A stretch of DNA of 64,000 nucleotides from assembly GCF_036057275.1 (NCBI RefSeq), contig NZ_CP107945.1, positions 5,580,001 to 5,644,000 of the forward strand, read 5' to 3'. This stretch comes from Streptomyces sp. NBC_00390 (GTDB taxonomy: Bacteria > Actinomycetota > Actinomycetes > Streptomycetales > Streptomycetaceae). How positions within the stretch are numbered: the first letter of the stretch is position 1; each line of letters opens with the position of its first letter. The notes beneath the pieces are model-generated. The model was not told the origin of the DNA. It saw nothing but the letters and a program-made list of their open reading frames with translations, and did no database searches. This document shows, in pieces, positions 26,757 to 35,299 of this stretch. The translations under genes were made by a program, and so were the position numbers.

Positions 26757-27986
26757 CTAGAATCCGTGCGGCAGCCAGGGCGCGACATCGGAGCCGAACG
26801 CCATGGTCGCCTCCGCCAGCGCCCCGTCCCGCAGTTCCCGCACCCGCCCCGCGCCGGCGAGCGACGTCAGCGACACACCGCCCAGGTACGCCGCGCCCAA
26901 CTCCCGTACGGACAGGGCCAGATCCGCGTTCCCGTCCGTGCGCTTGCAGGACGCGCCCTTGCTGTCACCGCTCAGCCGCCAACGCCCCTCGTTCCACGGG
27001 CAGAAGTCGTCCCGGACGTCGAACACCACATCGACCGGCGTCCGGTACGTGCGCGCCTCCAGCGCGGCCCCCAGTTCCACCAGCCGTACGTGCAGCGCGT
27101 CCCGCACCGTCGGCCCGCAACGCCGGATGTCCGTGACGAGGTGCAGCAGCGGGTCGTCCACGGGCCGGTTGCGGGACCGCACCGTCGAGGTCAGGTCGAT
27201 CTCGCACACGAACCGCCACAGCGCCGCGTACGCCGCCGGGTCCAGCGCGTCGATGTGCCGCACCATGATCGAGCCGGCCGGTCCCGACCGGTCCCAGTGC
27301 GGCTTGTTGTGGAAGCGCACATAGCCCACGACCTCGCCGTCCCGCTCGGCCAGCACGCACTGCATCGGGGAGGCGCCCTCCCGGTCGCCAGGCGGGTCGA
27401 GCAGCGGCAGGCGCTCCCAGCCGGGACGGCGGGCGAGCATGCCGGGCCGGCTGCCGACCGTGCGCAGATACACCGCCTCGCACGCCTCGGCGCTCTCGGC
27501 CACCGGTGCGAACCGCAGCCGCACGTCGTCCGCGCCCGGCGGCGCGGCGATCCGCACCCGCGAGGAGTCGATCTCGAGCGACAGCTGGTGGGTCGCGATG
27601 CCGTAGCCGAACCGGCCGTAGATCTCCGGCTCGGACGCCGTCAGCACGGCGAGCGGCTCGCCCCAGCCGCGTACATCGTCCAGCTGACGGCGCATCATCG
27701 AGGTGAGCACCCCGCGCCGCCGGTGCGTGGCCGCCACGCTCACCATGGTCACCCCGGCAGCGGGCACGAACGCGCCGCCCGGGACCGACACCGCGAAGGT
27801 GAACGCCCCCGCGGTCCCCACGCACTCCTCGCCGTCCCACGCGCCGATCGAACGGTCGACCTCCGTCAACGCGTCCCACAGCTGGCGCTCCTGCCGGGTC
27901 TCGCCGACACCACCGAACGCGAGCTCCAGCTTCCCGTACCAGAGGTCCCACTCGGACCGCCGCAATACCCGCAGTTCAGTCGTCAT
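26757..27986 (-). CDS. GNAT acetyltransferase, Eis family
   Basis: 409 residues in the three-part layout of Eis proteins: an N-terminal GNAT domain with the acetyl-CoA loop VAATHRRRGVLTSMM (about residues 80-100), a second GNAT-like domain, and a C-terminal SCP2-like domain ending in a phenylalanine whose carboxylate acts as the general base in Eis. Characterised relatives acetylate amines, including aminoglycosides at several positions and protein lysines; the native substrate here is unknown. The chain starts MTTELRVLRRSEWD. It is divergent from the SpoIIE-type phosphatase gene. No resistance cluster is nearby, so I make no claim about antibiotic resistance. Confidence 0.9.
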   Translation of the reverse strand: MTTELRVLRRSEWDLWYGKLELAFGGVGETRQERQLWDALTEVDRSIGAWDGEECVGTAGAFTFAVSVPGGAFVPAAGVTMVSVAATHRRRGVLTSMMRRQLDDVRGWGEPLAVLTASEPEIYGRFGYGIATHQLSLEIDSSRVRIAAPPGADDVRLRFAPVAESAEACEAVYLRTVGSRPGMLARRPGWERLPLLDPPGDREGASPMQCVLAERDGEVVGYVRFHNKPHWDRSGPAGSIMVRHIDALDPAAYAALWRFVCEIDLTSTVRSRNRPVDDPLLHLVTDIRRCGPTVRDALHVRLVELGAALEARTYRTPVDVVFDVRDDFCPWNEGRWRLSGDSKGASCKRTDGNADLALSVRELGAAYLGGVSLTSLAGAGRVRELRDGALAEATMAFGSDVAPWLPHGF

Positions 27987-28078
27987 GAGCCATCCCTACC
28001 AGGCGTACGCGACCCGTCGCGACCCGATTTGGAACGCAATGTCGCGGGGTCCCCCTGCACGCGGGGCGGGCGGGTGGA

Positions 28079-28084
28079 TAGGGT
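28079..28084 (+). promoter_or_regulatory. -10 box (TAGGGT) of the phosphatase gene
   Basis: TAGGGT ends eight bases before the ATG. CTGCAC lies 18 bases upstream as a weak -35. No ribosome site is present, so a leaderless or near-leaderless transcript is likely. Confidence 0.4.
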
Positions 28085-28092
28085 CCACGGCA

Positions 28093-29238
28093 ATGGCCCG
28101 CCGCTCTGCAGCAGACACGTTCACGGCCCGGATGCGCAAGAAGACGCACCGGGCCCGCATAGCCCTGCGCAAGTCCGGGGTCGACTACTTCCGGGGCGAC
28201 GGCTCCGACTGGATCGCACTGGCCGGGCTGCTGCTGACCATCCCGGCGATCTCGTGGGGCACGGTCGCGGCGCCGGTGTGGTGCGCCCCCGCCGCCCTGG
28301 TGCTGCCGATCGTGGCCGGCGCCCTGCTGCTGCGGCCCGCGAGCCTGCTGGGCCTGTACGCGGCCGCAGCGGCCGCCCTGATCGTGGAGTCCATAGCGCT
28401 CGGCCCGTACACCGAAGGACCGGCCCGGGTCACCCCGGGAACCGTCCTGGTGGTCGCGGCCTGCGGCTTCTTCGGACTGCTCATCGCGCAGTTCCGCGCC
28501 CGGGTCGGGGTGCCCTGGCGGCGCGGCGGCACCATGCTCTTCGACCTGCGCGAACGCATCCGGGTGCAGAGCGCTCTGCCCCGGCTGCCGCTGGGCTGGC
28601 ACCGTGAGATGGCGTTGCGCCCGGCCGGCGGCCAGTCCTTCTCCGGCGACTTCGTGGTCGCGGCCCGCACCAACGGCGGCCGCACCCTCGAGGTCGTCCT
28701 CACGGACGTCTCCGGCAAGGGCATGGACGCCGCCTCCCGCGCCCTGCTGCTGTCCGGAGCCTTCGGCGGGCTGCTCGGCTCCCTGCCGCCGCACGGCTTC
28801 CTGCCCGCGGCCAACGGCTATCTGCTGCGCCAGGACTGGGACGAGGGCTTCGCCACCTCCATCCATCTGGTCCTCGACCTGGACTCCGGCGACTACGAAC
28901 TGTTCTCCGCGGGCCATCTGCCCGCCCTCCAGCTCCACGCGGGCAGCGGGCGCTGGGAGGAGCAGGGCGCCGACGGCCCCCTGCTCGGCATCTACGACGG
29001 AGCACAGTTCGACCCGATCAAGGGCACGCTGCGCGCCGGGGACGTGCTGATGCTGTTCACGGACGGCTTGGTGGAGGCCTCGGGCCGGGACATCGGCGAG
29101 GGCATCGACCGCCTCACCGGCGAGGCGGACCGCTATGTGGCGTCGGGCTTCGAGGGCGCCGCCTGGCATCTGATCGAGGCGGTCGCCAAGGACGTCAACG
29201 ACGACCGGGCCCTGCTGCTGCTGCGCCGCCAGAGCTGA
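28093..29238 (+). CDS. Membrane-anchored PP2C-type (SpoIIE) serine phosphatase
   Basis: 381 residues. The N-terminal 35 residues are basic, three to four membrane segments follow (about 40-135), then a cytosolic SpoIIE/PP2C domain (about 160-380). Metal-binding Asp motifs are visible: QSFSGDFVVA, VVLTDVSGKGMDAA, LLMLFTDGLVEAS and DVNDDRALLLL. Such proteins dephosphorylate anti-anti-sigma factors (STAS proteins) and so control sigma-factor partner switching; streptomycetes have dozens. There is no sensory GAF or PAS domain, so the membrane part may be the sensor. No STAS or RsbW-type gene is adjacent, so the target is not known. Confidence 0.9.
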   Translation: MARRSAADTFTARMRKKTHRARIALRKSGVDYFRGDGSDWIALAGLLLTIPAISWGTVAAPVWCAPAALVLPIVAGALLLRPASLLGLYAAAAAALIVESIALGPYTEGPARVTPGTVLVVAACGFFGLLIAQFRARVGVPWRRGGTMLFDLRERIRVQSALPRLPLGWHREMALRPAGGQSFSGDFVVAARTNGGRTLEVVLTDVSGKGMDAASRALLLSGAFGGLLGSLPPHGFLPAANGYLLRQDWDEGFATSIHLVLDLDSGDYELFSAGHLPALQLHAGSGRWEEQGADGPLLGIYDGAQFDPIKGTLRAGDVLMLFTDGLVEASGRDIGEGIDRLTGEADRYVASGFEGAAWHLIEAVAKDVNDDRALLLLRRQS

Positions 29239-29274
29239 CAGCAGGGTTTGTCACGGATCGGGTGAAGCGGCCCG

Positions 29275-29280
29275 TACAGT
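29275..29280 (+). promoter_or_regulatory. -10 box (TACAGT) of the HD hydrolase gene
   Basis: TACAGT ends six bases before the ATG with no ribosome site between, implying a leaderless mRNA. The only -35-like sequence, TTGTCA at 29248, is 21 bases away, which is long. Confidence 0.45.
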
Positions 29281-29286
29281 CGTGCC

Positions 29287-29748
29287 ATGGCGCAGCAGAA
29301 CCTGACCCTGGCCGAGATCGAGGCGATCGCCCGCGAGGCCCACACGGGCCAGAAGGACAAGTCGGGGCGTCCCTACACCGAGCATCTGGCGGCCGTGGCG
29401 AACGGGGTGCGCGCACGGGGCGGCAGCGAGGAGCAGATCGCCGCCGGCTGGCTGCACGACGCCATCGAGGACGACGCCCTGAGCCAGGAGTGGCTGGAAC
29501 GGGCCGCGCTGCCGCAGTCCGTCAAGGACATGATCCTCGCGCTCAGCAAGCGCGAGGGCGAGGACCTGGCGTCCTACACGCGGCGCATCCTCGAGACCCC
29601 GGGGGCACTCCTCGTCAAGGAGGCCGACCTCGCCCACAACGCGAACCCGGCCCGGCTCGCGGCCCTGGACGAGGCGACCCGGGCCCGGCTCACCGAGAAG
29701 TACGCGAAGACCCGGGCCTTGCTCGGACTCACCGAGGGCCAGGAATGA
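29287..29748 (+). CDS. Small HD-domain phosphohydrolase, (p)ppGpp-hydrolase-like
   Basis: 153 residues consisting of one HD domain. The metal-binding pattern is H in REAHTGQ, H in YTEHLAAVA, HD in AAGWLHDAIEDD, and a later D in VKEADLAHNANPARL. This is the arrangement of the RelA/SpoT hydrolase domain and of its stand-alone MESH1-like relatives, which remove pyrophosphate from (p)ppGpp or act on similar nucleotides. No synthetase domain is attached. The stop lies six bases from the stop of the opposing acyltransferase gene, so the 3' ends of the two transcripts must overlap. Substrate inferred from family only. Confidence 0.85.
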   Translation: MAQQNLTLAEIEAIAREAHTGQKDKSGRPYTEHLAAVANGVRARGGSEEQIAAGWLHDAIEDDALSQEWLERAALPQSVKDMILALSKREGEDLASYTRRILETPGALLVKEADLAHNANPARLAALDEATRARLTEKYAKTRALLGLTEGQE

Positions 29749-29754
29749 GCGGGC

Positions 29755-30921
29755 TCAGCGCCGGGGCCCCAGCTCCGACGCGTCCCGCTTGAACGCCCAC
29801 TTCATCTCCGGCTCGGTCACGCCCTTGAGCAGCTTCCGCACGGGGGGCGTGCACAGCAGGGTCACCGCGACCGCCGCGACCAGGGTCACCAGGATCTCGC
29901 CGCCCGGGGTGCTCAGCCACGGGTTCTCCTCGTAGAGGCCGGCGTACTGGGCGCCCCTGAGCAGGAACCCGTGCAGCAGATAGCCGCAGATGGTGCCGGC
30001 GCCCAGCACCGTGAACCATGTCCTGCGGCCCGGCACCCAGGCAAGGAAGCCGATCGTTGCCACCACCGCGCATCCGAAGAGCGCGAAGGTCATCACGCCG
30101 CCCGTCCACCACGGAACCCCGAGCTCCTGCACGGAGTCGGTGTGGTAGAACCACTTCACGTTCATCCGGGGAGCGGCCCAGTACGCGACCAGCACAGCGA
30201 CCGCGAACATCGGCACCGCCAGCAGCCGCACCTCGCGGCGCCGCACCAGCTGGAAGTGCTCGGGCTTCAGGCACAGGCCCAGCACGAAGAACGGCAGGAA
30301 CTGCAGCACCCGCTGGAGATTGAGATCGGCCCCGACACCCGGCGTGACCGACGCGAACGCGGCGATGGCCAGAGCGACGGGCACCGGCCACCGGATGAGC
30401 TTCCACAGGGGTGTGGTGAGGCGCCAGATGAACAGCGCGGCCAGGAACCACGTCAGGTAGTACGGGTCGAGCAGGGTGATCGGCTGGTCCGGATCGTCGT
30501 TCCCGTAGCGGTCGAAGAGCGAGTAGGCGACCTCGAAGACGAGATACGGCACCGCGATGGCCGTCAGCAGCCGCTTCAGCTGATGCGGCTTGCCGGAGTA
30601 ACTCCTGGACATGTAGCCGGAGATGAGGATGAAAGCCGGCATGTGGAACGTGTAGACGACCATGTACAACGCACGTGTGGCCCGGCTGCCGTCCATCAGC
30701 GGCTCCCAGGCGTGCGCCACCGCCACCAGCACCATCGCCAGGAACTTCGCGTTGTCGAAGTAGGCGTCTCGTCGGGTGGACCGGTCGGAAGACGGCACGG
30801 CCGCCTTCCGGTCGGCCGTGACCGGGGCGGACATCGTCGTCTGCGGGGTCATTGCGACGGGCTCCGTCTCCCGGGTCCGGGGGAGCGGGGCCCTCTGATA
30901 ACCATGCGGAGCGTGGAACAT
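29755..30921 (-). CDS. Membrane acyltransferase, acyltransferase-3 family
   Basis: About 388 residues with roughly ten hydrophobic segments. The family signature is seen at RRDAYFDNAKFLAMVLVAVA followed by HAWEPL, with the conserved His after TM1, and FHMPAFILISGYMSRSY. Members transfer acetyl or other acyl groups to sugars, glycans or lipids at the membrane. The N-terminal 60 residues are polar and variable, so the start is uncertain: 30921 has AAGGTG upstream and 30852 has a more distant GGAG. It stands alone and is tail-to-tail with the HD gene. Substrate unknown. Confidence 0.88.
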   Translation of the reverse strand: MFHAPHGYQRAPLPRTRETEPVAMTPQTTMSAPVTADRKAAVPSSDRSTRRDAYFDNAKFLAMVLVAVAHAWEPLMDGSRATRALYMVVYTFHMPAFILISGYMSRSYSGKPHQLKRLLTAIAVPYLVFEVAYSLFDRYGNDDPDQPITLLDPYYLTWFLAALFIWRLTTPLWKLIRWPVPVALAIAAFASVTPGVGADLNLQRVLQFLPFFVLGLCLKPEHFQLVRRREVRLLAVPMFAVAVLVAYWAAPRMNVKWFYHTDSVQELGVPWWTGGVMTFALFGCAVVATIGFLAWVPGRRTWFTVLGAGTICGYLLHGFLLRGAQYAGLYEENPWLSTPGGEILVTLVAAVAVTLLCTPPVRKLLKGVTEPEMKWAFKRDASELGPRR

Positions 30922-31367
30922 CTGAGGCACCTTAGCCGCGTCCATTCGATTTGGTAAATCGTGCTCCGCGTGTCGTCCATTCACATCTGAAACTACCGGT
31001 AACCGCCCGCTATGCCCCAATTAATCCCCCTTCAAGGGGACGTATCGGTCAGGGGTGGGTGCTTGAGTGAATTGCCTCACTGGCCGTCTTCGAATTTCTC
31101 GTGACCAACGTGTGGGGACATGGAAACGATCGCGATCAATTCAAGACGGCATTCACCCGGCCGGATCTGCGTCGCAGTCGCCGGCGGGCGTCGGCCGCCG
31201 GGCGGCCCGGTGCACAACGCCCCGCACATGGCGTGATCTTGGCTGGGACGATTCACCAGCAGGCAGCAAGGGCAAGGGGGTTGGTGGCACGATGTGCGGG
31301 GCGGGGGTGCGCTGGCCGCGCGCTCCCGGGCCGGTAAGGCGGACCGACCGAGGGTGTGTGATCAGTT
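30922..31367. other. Intergenic region with an operator-like palindrome
   Basis: No supported gene in about 445 bases. A 15-base AT-rich palindrome, CGATTTGGTAAATCG at 30947-30961, sits just upstream of the acyltransferase start and could be a regulator site. The region 31000-31150 is relatively AT-rich and probably contains promoters for both flanking genes. Confidence 0.4.
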
Positions 31368-31562
31368 GTGGCCATTTCACTGTCTGTGGTGCTGCTGTTG
31401 GCGATCGTCCTCGTGGTGCTGATCCGCAGCGGATCCATCAAGGCGGGGCCGGCGATCGTCGCTGCGCTCTTCGGCTTCTTCCTCGCCTCGACGGGCATGG
31501 CCCCGTCGATCAACAGATTCCTGGACTCGATAGCCGAGACGATCAACCAGATCAGCTTCTGA
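31368..31562 (+). CDS. Small single-span membrane protein
   Basis: 64 residues from a GTG. One membrane helix (SLSVVLLLAIVLVVLIR, about residues 4-20) is followed by a second hydrophobic stretch (AGPAIVAALFGFFLAST) and an amphipathic tail (NRFLDSIAETINQISF). I do not recognise a named family; small proteins of this design occur near the tRNA/tig region in streptomycetes to my recollection. The ribosome site is weak (GAGGGTG at a distance). The gene is followed by a very strong terminator, which supports its being a real transcription unit. Confidence 0.7.
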   Translation: MAISLSVVLLLAIVLVVLIRSGSIKAGPAIVAALFGFFLASTGMAPSINRFLDSIAETINQISF

Positions 31563-31607
31563 CGCGGACGGGTTCCGACCGCACGCCCGCTCCCGGCCGG
31601 GCCGGGA

Positions 31608-31657
31608 ACGGCTTCGGGCCCGGCAGGTGATCCATCACCTGCCGGGCCCGAAGCCGT
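31608..31657 (+). terminator. Very strong stem-loop terminator
   Basis: 23-base perfectly paired arms (31608-31630 and 31635-31657) around the loop TCCA, 46 bases after the small membrane protein gene and just before the convergent tRNA-Gly gene. Confidence 0.88.
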
Positions 31658-31663
31658 ACACAG

Positions 31664-31734
31664 AGCGGGCGACGGGAATCGAACCCGCGTAGCTAGTTTG
31701 GAAGACTAGTGCTCTACCATTGAGCTACGCCCGC
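31664..31734 (-). tRNA. tRNA-Gly (anticodon TCC)
   Basis: The minus strand folds as a full cloverleaf: 7-base acceptor stem GCGGGCG/CGCCCGC, D arm GCTC-AATGGTA-GAGC, anticodon stem CTAGT/ACTAG around CTTCCAA (anticodon TCC), and T arm CGGGTTCGAATCCCG. No CCA is encoded. It is read divergently from tRNA-Pro. Confidence 0.97.
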
Positions 31735-31875
31735 AAGCTCGCACCGCAGGTCACGACCGTGCGGCACGAAGAGCATCGTAGCGGTTTCCTGCCGCTCACC
31801 GCACACCCCATTCCGGACGCCGGGAAAACGGCACGGCACACGGCCTGTGGGCATGTACCCTACGGTTCGCACCGA

Positions 31876-31952
31876 CGGGGTGTGGCGCAGCTTGGTAGCG
31901 CGTCCGCTTTGGGAGCGGAAGGTCGTCGGTTCGAATCCGGCCACCCCGACCA
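31876..31952 (+). tRNA. tRNA-Pro (anticodon TGG)
   Basis: A cloverleaf with acceptor stem CGGGGTG/CACCCCG, D arm GCGC-AGCTTGGTA-GCGC, anticodon stem TCCGC/GCGGA around TTTGGGA (anticodon TGG), and T arm GTCGGTTCGAATCCGGC. CCA is encoded at 31950-31952. Confidence 0.97.
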
Positions 31953-32099
31953 GGAAGATCGCGTTGTGAGGCTCCTCCTGCTTGCCGTTACTATGCAAGC
32001 TGCGTGCCCGTGTGTCTGATGTGCCGGGCCCGATCCGCTGAACCGCTGAATCGCAGCGTCAGCGAACCCCAAGAAGTCAGCCACCAAGGAGACCGAACC

Positions 32100-33494
32100 G
32101 TGAAGAGCGCCGTGGAGACCCTGAACCCGACCCGGGTTCGGCTCACTGTCGAGGTGCCCTTCGAGGAGCTCAAGGACAGCCTCGACGCGGCGTACAGGAA
32201 GATCAACCAGCAGGTCACGGTGAAGGGCTTCCGCAAGGGCAAGATCCCCGCCCGAGTGATCGACCAGCGGTTCGGCCGTGGTGCGGTGCTGGAGGAGGCC
32301 GTCAACGACGCGCTCCCGAAGTTCTACACCGAGGCGGTCAACGAGGCGGAGATCAATCCGCTCGGGCAGCCCGAGGTCGACATCACCGAGCTGAAGGACG
32401 GCGACACGCTGAACTTCACCGCCGAGGTCGACATCCGCCCGACGATCGAGATCCCGGACTACTCCGGCATCGAGGTCACCGTCGACGCCGTCGAGGTCAC
32501 CGACGAGGACGTCGAGAAGTCGGTCGAGCAGCTGCGTGAGCGCTTCGCCTCCACCAACCCCGTGGAGCGCGCCGCCGCCGAGGGCGACGTCGTGACGATC
32601 GACCTCGAGGCCAAGGTCGACGGCGAGGTGCTGGCCGACGGCGTCGCCAACGGCATCACCTACACCATCGGCTCCGGCGAGCTGCTCGACGGCATCGACG
32701 AGGCCGTCACCGGCCTGGAGGCCGGCGGCGAGGCCACCTTCACCTCCGAGCTCAAGGGCGGCAGCGCCGAGGGCAAGGAGGCCGAGGTCTCTGTCAAGGT
32801 GACCGCCGTCGCGGCCCGCGAGCTCCCCGAGCTCGACGACGACTTCGCCCAGATGGCGAGCGAGTTCGACACCCTCGAAGAGCTCAAGGCGGACAGCCGC
32901 CAGCGCCTCGAGAACATGAAGCAGTACGACCAGGCCACCCAGGCCCAGGAGCGTGTCCTCGAGGAGCTGCTGAAGCTGGCGGAGGTCCCGATCCCCGAGA
33001 AGCTCCTCGAGGACGAGATCAACACCCGTAAGCACAACCTCGAGCACCACCAGCTCGGCCAGATGGGCATCGACCTCGCCAAGTACCTGGAGATCCAGGG
33101 CAAGTCCGAGGAAGAGTTCGACGCCGAGACCAAGGAGCAGGCGGTCAAGGGCATCAAGACCCAGTTCCTCCTCGACGAGCTCGTCAACAAGGAGAAGCTG
33201 AACGTCAACCAGGAGGAGCTCACCGAGCACCTCATGCGGCGTGCCGCCTCCTCCGGCATGAGCCCCGACCAGTTCGCCAAGGCCGTCGTCGAGGGCGGCC
33301 AGGTGCCGATGCTCGTCGGCGAGGTCGCCCGCGGCAAGGCGCTGGCCGTGGTCGTCGAGGCCGCCAAGGTCGTCGACACCAACGGTGAGGTCGTCGACCT
33401 CGAGGACGAGGACGAGACCGAGACCGCCGCCGAGACGGTCGAGGGCGTCGTCGAGGCCGAGTCCGGCGAGGCCGAGGAGAAGACCGAGGCCTGA
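32100..33494 (+). CDS. tig: Trigger factor, ribosome-bound chaperone and prolyl isomerase
   Basis: 464 residues in the standard layout: ribosome-binding domain with the signature GFRKGKIP (about residues 43-50), an FKBP-type prolyl isomerase domain (about 155-245), and a helical C-terminal chaperone domain (about 260-430). It meets nascent chains at the ribosome exit tunnel. The C-terminus is a highly acidic tail ([15 protein letters not shown]...), as in other actinobacterial trigger factors. The GTG at 32100 has AAGGAG eight bases upstream; earlier in-frame codons would run into the tRNA-Pro flank. It precedes the clpP1P2 genes, the usual bacterial order. Confidence 0.97.
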   Translation: MKSAVETLNPTRVRLTVEVPFEELKDSLDAAYRKINQQVTVKGFRKGKIPARVIDQRFGRGAVLEEAVNDALPKFYTEAVNEAEINPLGQPEVDITELKDGDTLNFTAEVDIRPTIEIPDYSGIEVTVDAVEVTDEDVEKSVEQLRERFASTNPVERAAAEGDVVTIDLEAKVDGEVLADGVANGITYTIGSGELLDGIDEAVTGLEAGGEATFTSELKGGSAEGKEAEVSVKVTAVAARELPELDDDFAQMASEFDTLEELKADSRQRLENMKQYDQATQAQERVLEELLKLAEVPIPEKLLEDEINTRKHNLEHHQLGQMGIDLAKYLEIQGKSEEEFDAETKEQAVKGIKTQFLLDELVNKEKLNVNQEELTEHLMRRAASSGMSPDQFAKAVVEGGQVPMLVGEVARGKALAVVVEAAKVVDTNGEVVDLEDEDETETAAETVEGVVEAESGEAEEKTEA

Positions 33495-33640
33495 GCCTCG
33501 CGCTGATCCCGCGACGGGCTCCGGACGCCATCACGCGCGCCGGGGCCCGTCCGCATACCGGTGCCCCACCACGGCCACAAGGCCGCAGGTCGGGGACGCA
33601 TGCCGGTGCGTCTGCGCGCCTTCGAACGGGAACCGCTCAC

Positions 33641-33658
33641 CTTGCGCTCCGAGCGAAC
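33641..33658 (-). promoter_or_regulatory. ClgR-type operator upstream of clpP1
   Basis: On the minus strand GTTCGC-TCGGA-GCG-CAA fits the GTTCGC-N5-GCG operator that I recall for ClgR, the activator of clp and lon genes in Streptomyces. It lies about 50 bases upstream of the likely transcription start (TAGGGT at 33697), a suitable place for an activator. Confidence 0.7.
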
Positions 33659-33696
33659 AGTTCGGGAACCGGGATGGCGGCCGCCCACCTGCGCGT

Positions 33697-33702
33697 TAGG
33701 GT
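33697..33702 (+). promoter_or_regulatory. Putative -10 box (TAGGGT) of clpP1
   Basis: TAGGGT about 90 bases ahead of the clpP1 start; the -35 is poor, as expected for an activated promoter. The leader from here to 33790 shows no clear structure. Confidence 0.45.
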
Positions 33703-33789
33703 CCATGAATACGAGGGCAGGTCACTGACCGCCCCGGGTACGAAGACGCTGAGACGGCAGGCAGCCGTCAGAGACGAGCAGGTGGATAC

Positions 33790-34407
33790 GTGACGAATCT
33801 GATGCCTTACGCCGCCGGTGAACCGTCCATCGGTGGTGGCCTCGGCGACCATGTCTACAACCGGCTGCTCGGCGAGCGCATCATCTTCCTCGGCCAGCAG
33901 GTCGACGACGACATCGCCAACAAGATCACGGCGCAGATGCTGCTCCTTGCCGCTGACCCGGACAAGGACATCTACCTCTACATCAACAGCCCCGGCGGTT
34001 CGGTGACGGCCGGCATGGCGGTCTACGACACCATGCAGTACATCCCGAACGACGTGGTGACCATCGGCATGGGCATGGCCGCCTCGATGGGCCAGTTCCT
34101 GCTGACGGGCGGCGCCGTGGGCAAGCGCTTCGCGCTCCCCAACACCGACATCCTCATGCACCAGGGTTCGGCCGGACTGGGCGGCACCGCCTCCGACATC
34201 AAGATCCAGGCCGAGTACCTGCTGCGCACGAAGCAGCGCATGGCGGAGATCACCGCCCACCACTCGGGTCAGACTGTCGAGACGATCATCCGCGACGGCG
34301 ACCGCGACCGCTGGTTCACCGCGGAGGAGGCCCGGAACTACGGCCTCATCGACGAGATCATCTCCGCCGCATCGGGCGTCCCCGGCGGCGGCGGCACCGG
34401 CGCCTGA
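33790..34407 (+). CDS. clpP1: ATP-dependent Clp protease proteolytic subunit ClpP1
   Basis: 205 residues. It forms the barrel peptidase with ClpP2 and is fed by ClpX and ClpC. The triad is Ser99 (GMAASMGQF), His124 (LMHQG) and Asp169 ([11 protein letters not shown]). The motif after the catalytic His is HQGSAG rather than the nearly universal HQP, a visible oddity. The start is a GTG ([20 protein letters not shown]) with AGGTGG upstream. clpP2 follows after 58 bases and the pair is probably one operon. In Streptomyces clpP1 is under ClgR control, consistent with the operator seen upstream. The Gly/Ala-rich tail ends GGGGTGA. Confidence 0.96.
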   Translation: MTNLMPYAAGEPSIGGGLGDHVYNRLLGERIIFLGQQVDDDIANKITAQMLLLAADPDKDIYLYINSPGGSVTAGMAVYDTMQYIPNDVVTIGMGMAASMGQFLLTGGAVGKRFALPNTDILMHQGSAGLGGTASDIKIQAEYLLRTKQRMAEITAHHSGQTVETIIRDGDRDRWFTAEEARNYGLIDEIISAASGVPGGGGTGA

Positions 34408-34465
34408 GCCCTCGCGGCCGCAGCCGGCGCACCTGCCTGACCTACGCCCACAGAACGCCACCAGG

Positions 34466-35155
34466 ATGGTGAACACCGACATGAGCAACTTCTCCGGCCT
34501 CTCCGGCGCCGCCAGCGGCCTCTACACCGGCCCTGCGGTGGACAACCGCTACGTCGTCCCGCGCTTCGTCGAGCGCACCTCGCAGGGCGTGCGTGAGTAC
34601 GACCCGTACGCGAAGCTCTTCGAGGAGCGCGTGATCTTCCTCGGCGTGCAGATCGACGACGCGTCCGCCAACGACGTCATGGCGCAGCTGCTGTGCCTGG
34701 AGTCGATGGACCCGGACCGCGACATCTCGATCTACATCAACAGCCCTGGTGGTTCCTTCACCGCGCTGACGGCCATCTACGACACGATGCAGTTCGTGAA
34801 GCCGGACATCCAGACGGTCTGCATGGGCCAGGCGGCCTCCGCCGCGGCCGTGCTGCTCGCAGCCGGCACCCCCGGCAAGCGGATGGCCCTGCCGCACGCC
34901 CGCGTGCTGATCCACCAGCCGTCCTCGCAGACGGGCCGGGAGCAGCTCTCCGACCTGGAGATCGCGGCCAACGAGATCCTGCGCATGCGCGTGCAGCTGG
35001 AGGAGATGCTGGCCAAGCACTCCACCACCCCGATCGAGAAGGTCCGCGACGACATCGAGCGCGACAAGATCCTGACCGCCGAGGACGCGCTCGCGTACGG
35101 CCTCGTCGACCAGATCGTCTCCACCCGCAAGAGCACGGCCGCAGCGGCCGCCTGA
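34466..35155 (+). CDS. clpP2: ATP-dependent Clp protease proteolytic subunit ClpP2
   Basis: 229 residues. The second barrel subunit has Ser125 ([12 protein letters not shown]), His150 (VLIHQPSSQ, canonical HQP) and Asp195 ([10 protein letters not shown]). It has a longer N-terminal extension than ClpP1 (about 45 residues before the fold), rich in Ser/Gly, part of which is removed in mature ClpP2 of related species. Two starts are possible, ATG 34466 and ATG 34481; neither has an ideal ribosome site. It lies in the same operon as clpP1. A hairpin separates it from clpX, which may have its own promoter. Confidence 0.96.
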   Translation: MVNTDMSNFSGLSGAASGLYTGPAVDNRYVVPRFVERTSQGVREYDPYAKLFEERVIFLGVQIDDASANDVMAQLLCLESMDPDRDISIYINSPGGSFTALTAIYDTMQFVKPDIQTVCMGQAASAAAVLLAAGTPGKRMALPHARVLIHQPSSQTGREQLSDLEIAANEILRMRVQLEEMLAKHSTTPIEKVRDDIERDKILTAEDALAYGLVDQIVSTRKSTAAAAA

Positions 35156-35168
35156 GCGGTCCGGCGCC

Positions 35169-35204
35169 CTTGGCGCGGTACACGACAATGTGAACCGCGC
35201 CAAG
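35169..35204 (+). terminator. Hairpin between clpP2 and clpX
   Basis: 11-base perfect arms (CTTGGCGCGGT and complement) with a 14-base loop, 14 bases after the clpP2 stop. It has no T-run; it may terminate or attenuate transcription into clpX. Confidence 0.6.
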
Positions 35205-35299
35205 GGGGGCCCGAACGGGGGGCTCGGCAAGGTACCGTCGGATATGAGGCACCAGGAGCGGCTGAACCAAGCCGCTCCCAGGCGAAGGGGAAGCACCTC

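Noticed and set aside
26757-27986. Aminoglycoside-resistance gene
   Set aside because: The protein is Eis-like by layout, but substrate cannot be inferred and there is no resistance or biosynthetic context.
31664-31952. tRNA-associated attachment site or integrated element
   Set aside because: No integrase, no repeated tRNA 3' end downstream, and the adjoining genes are the conserved tig/clp core.
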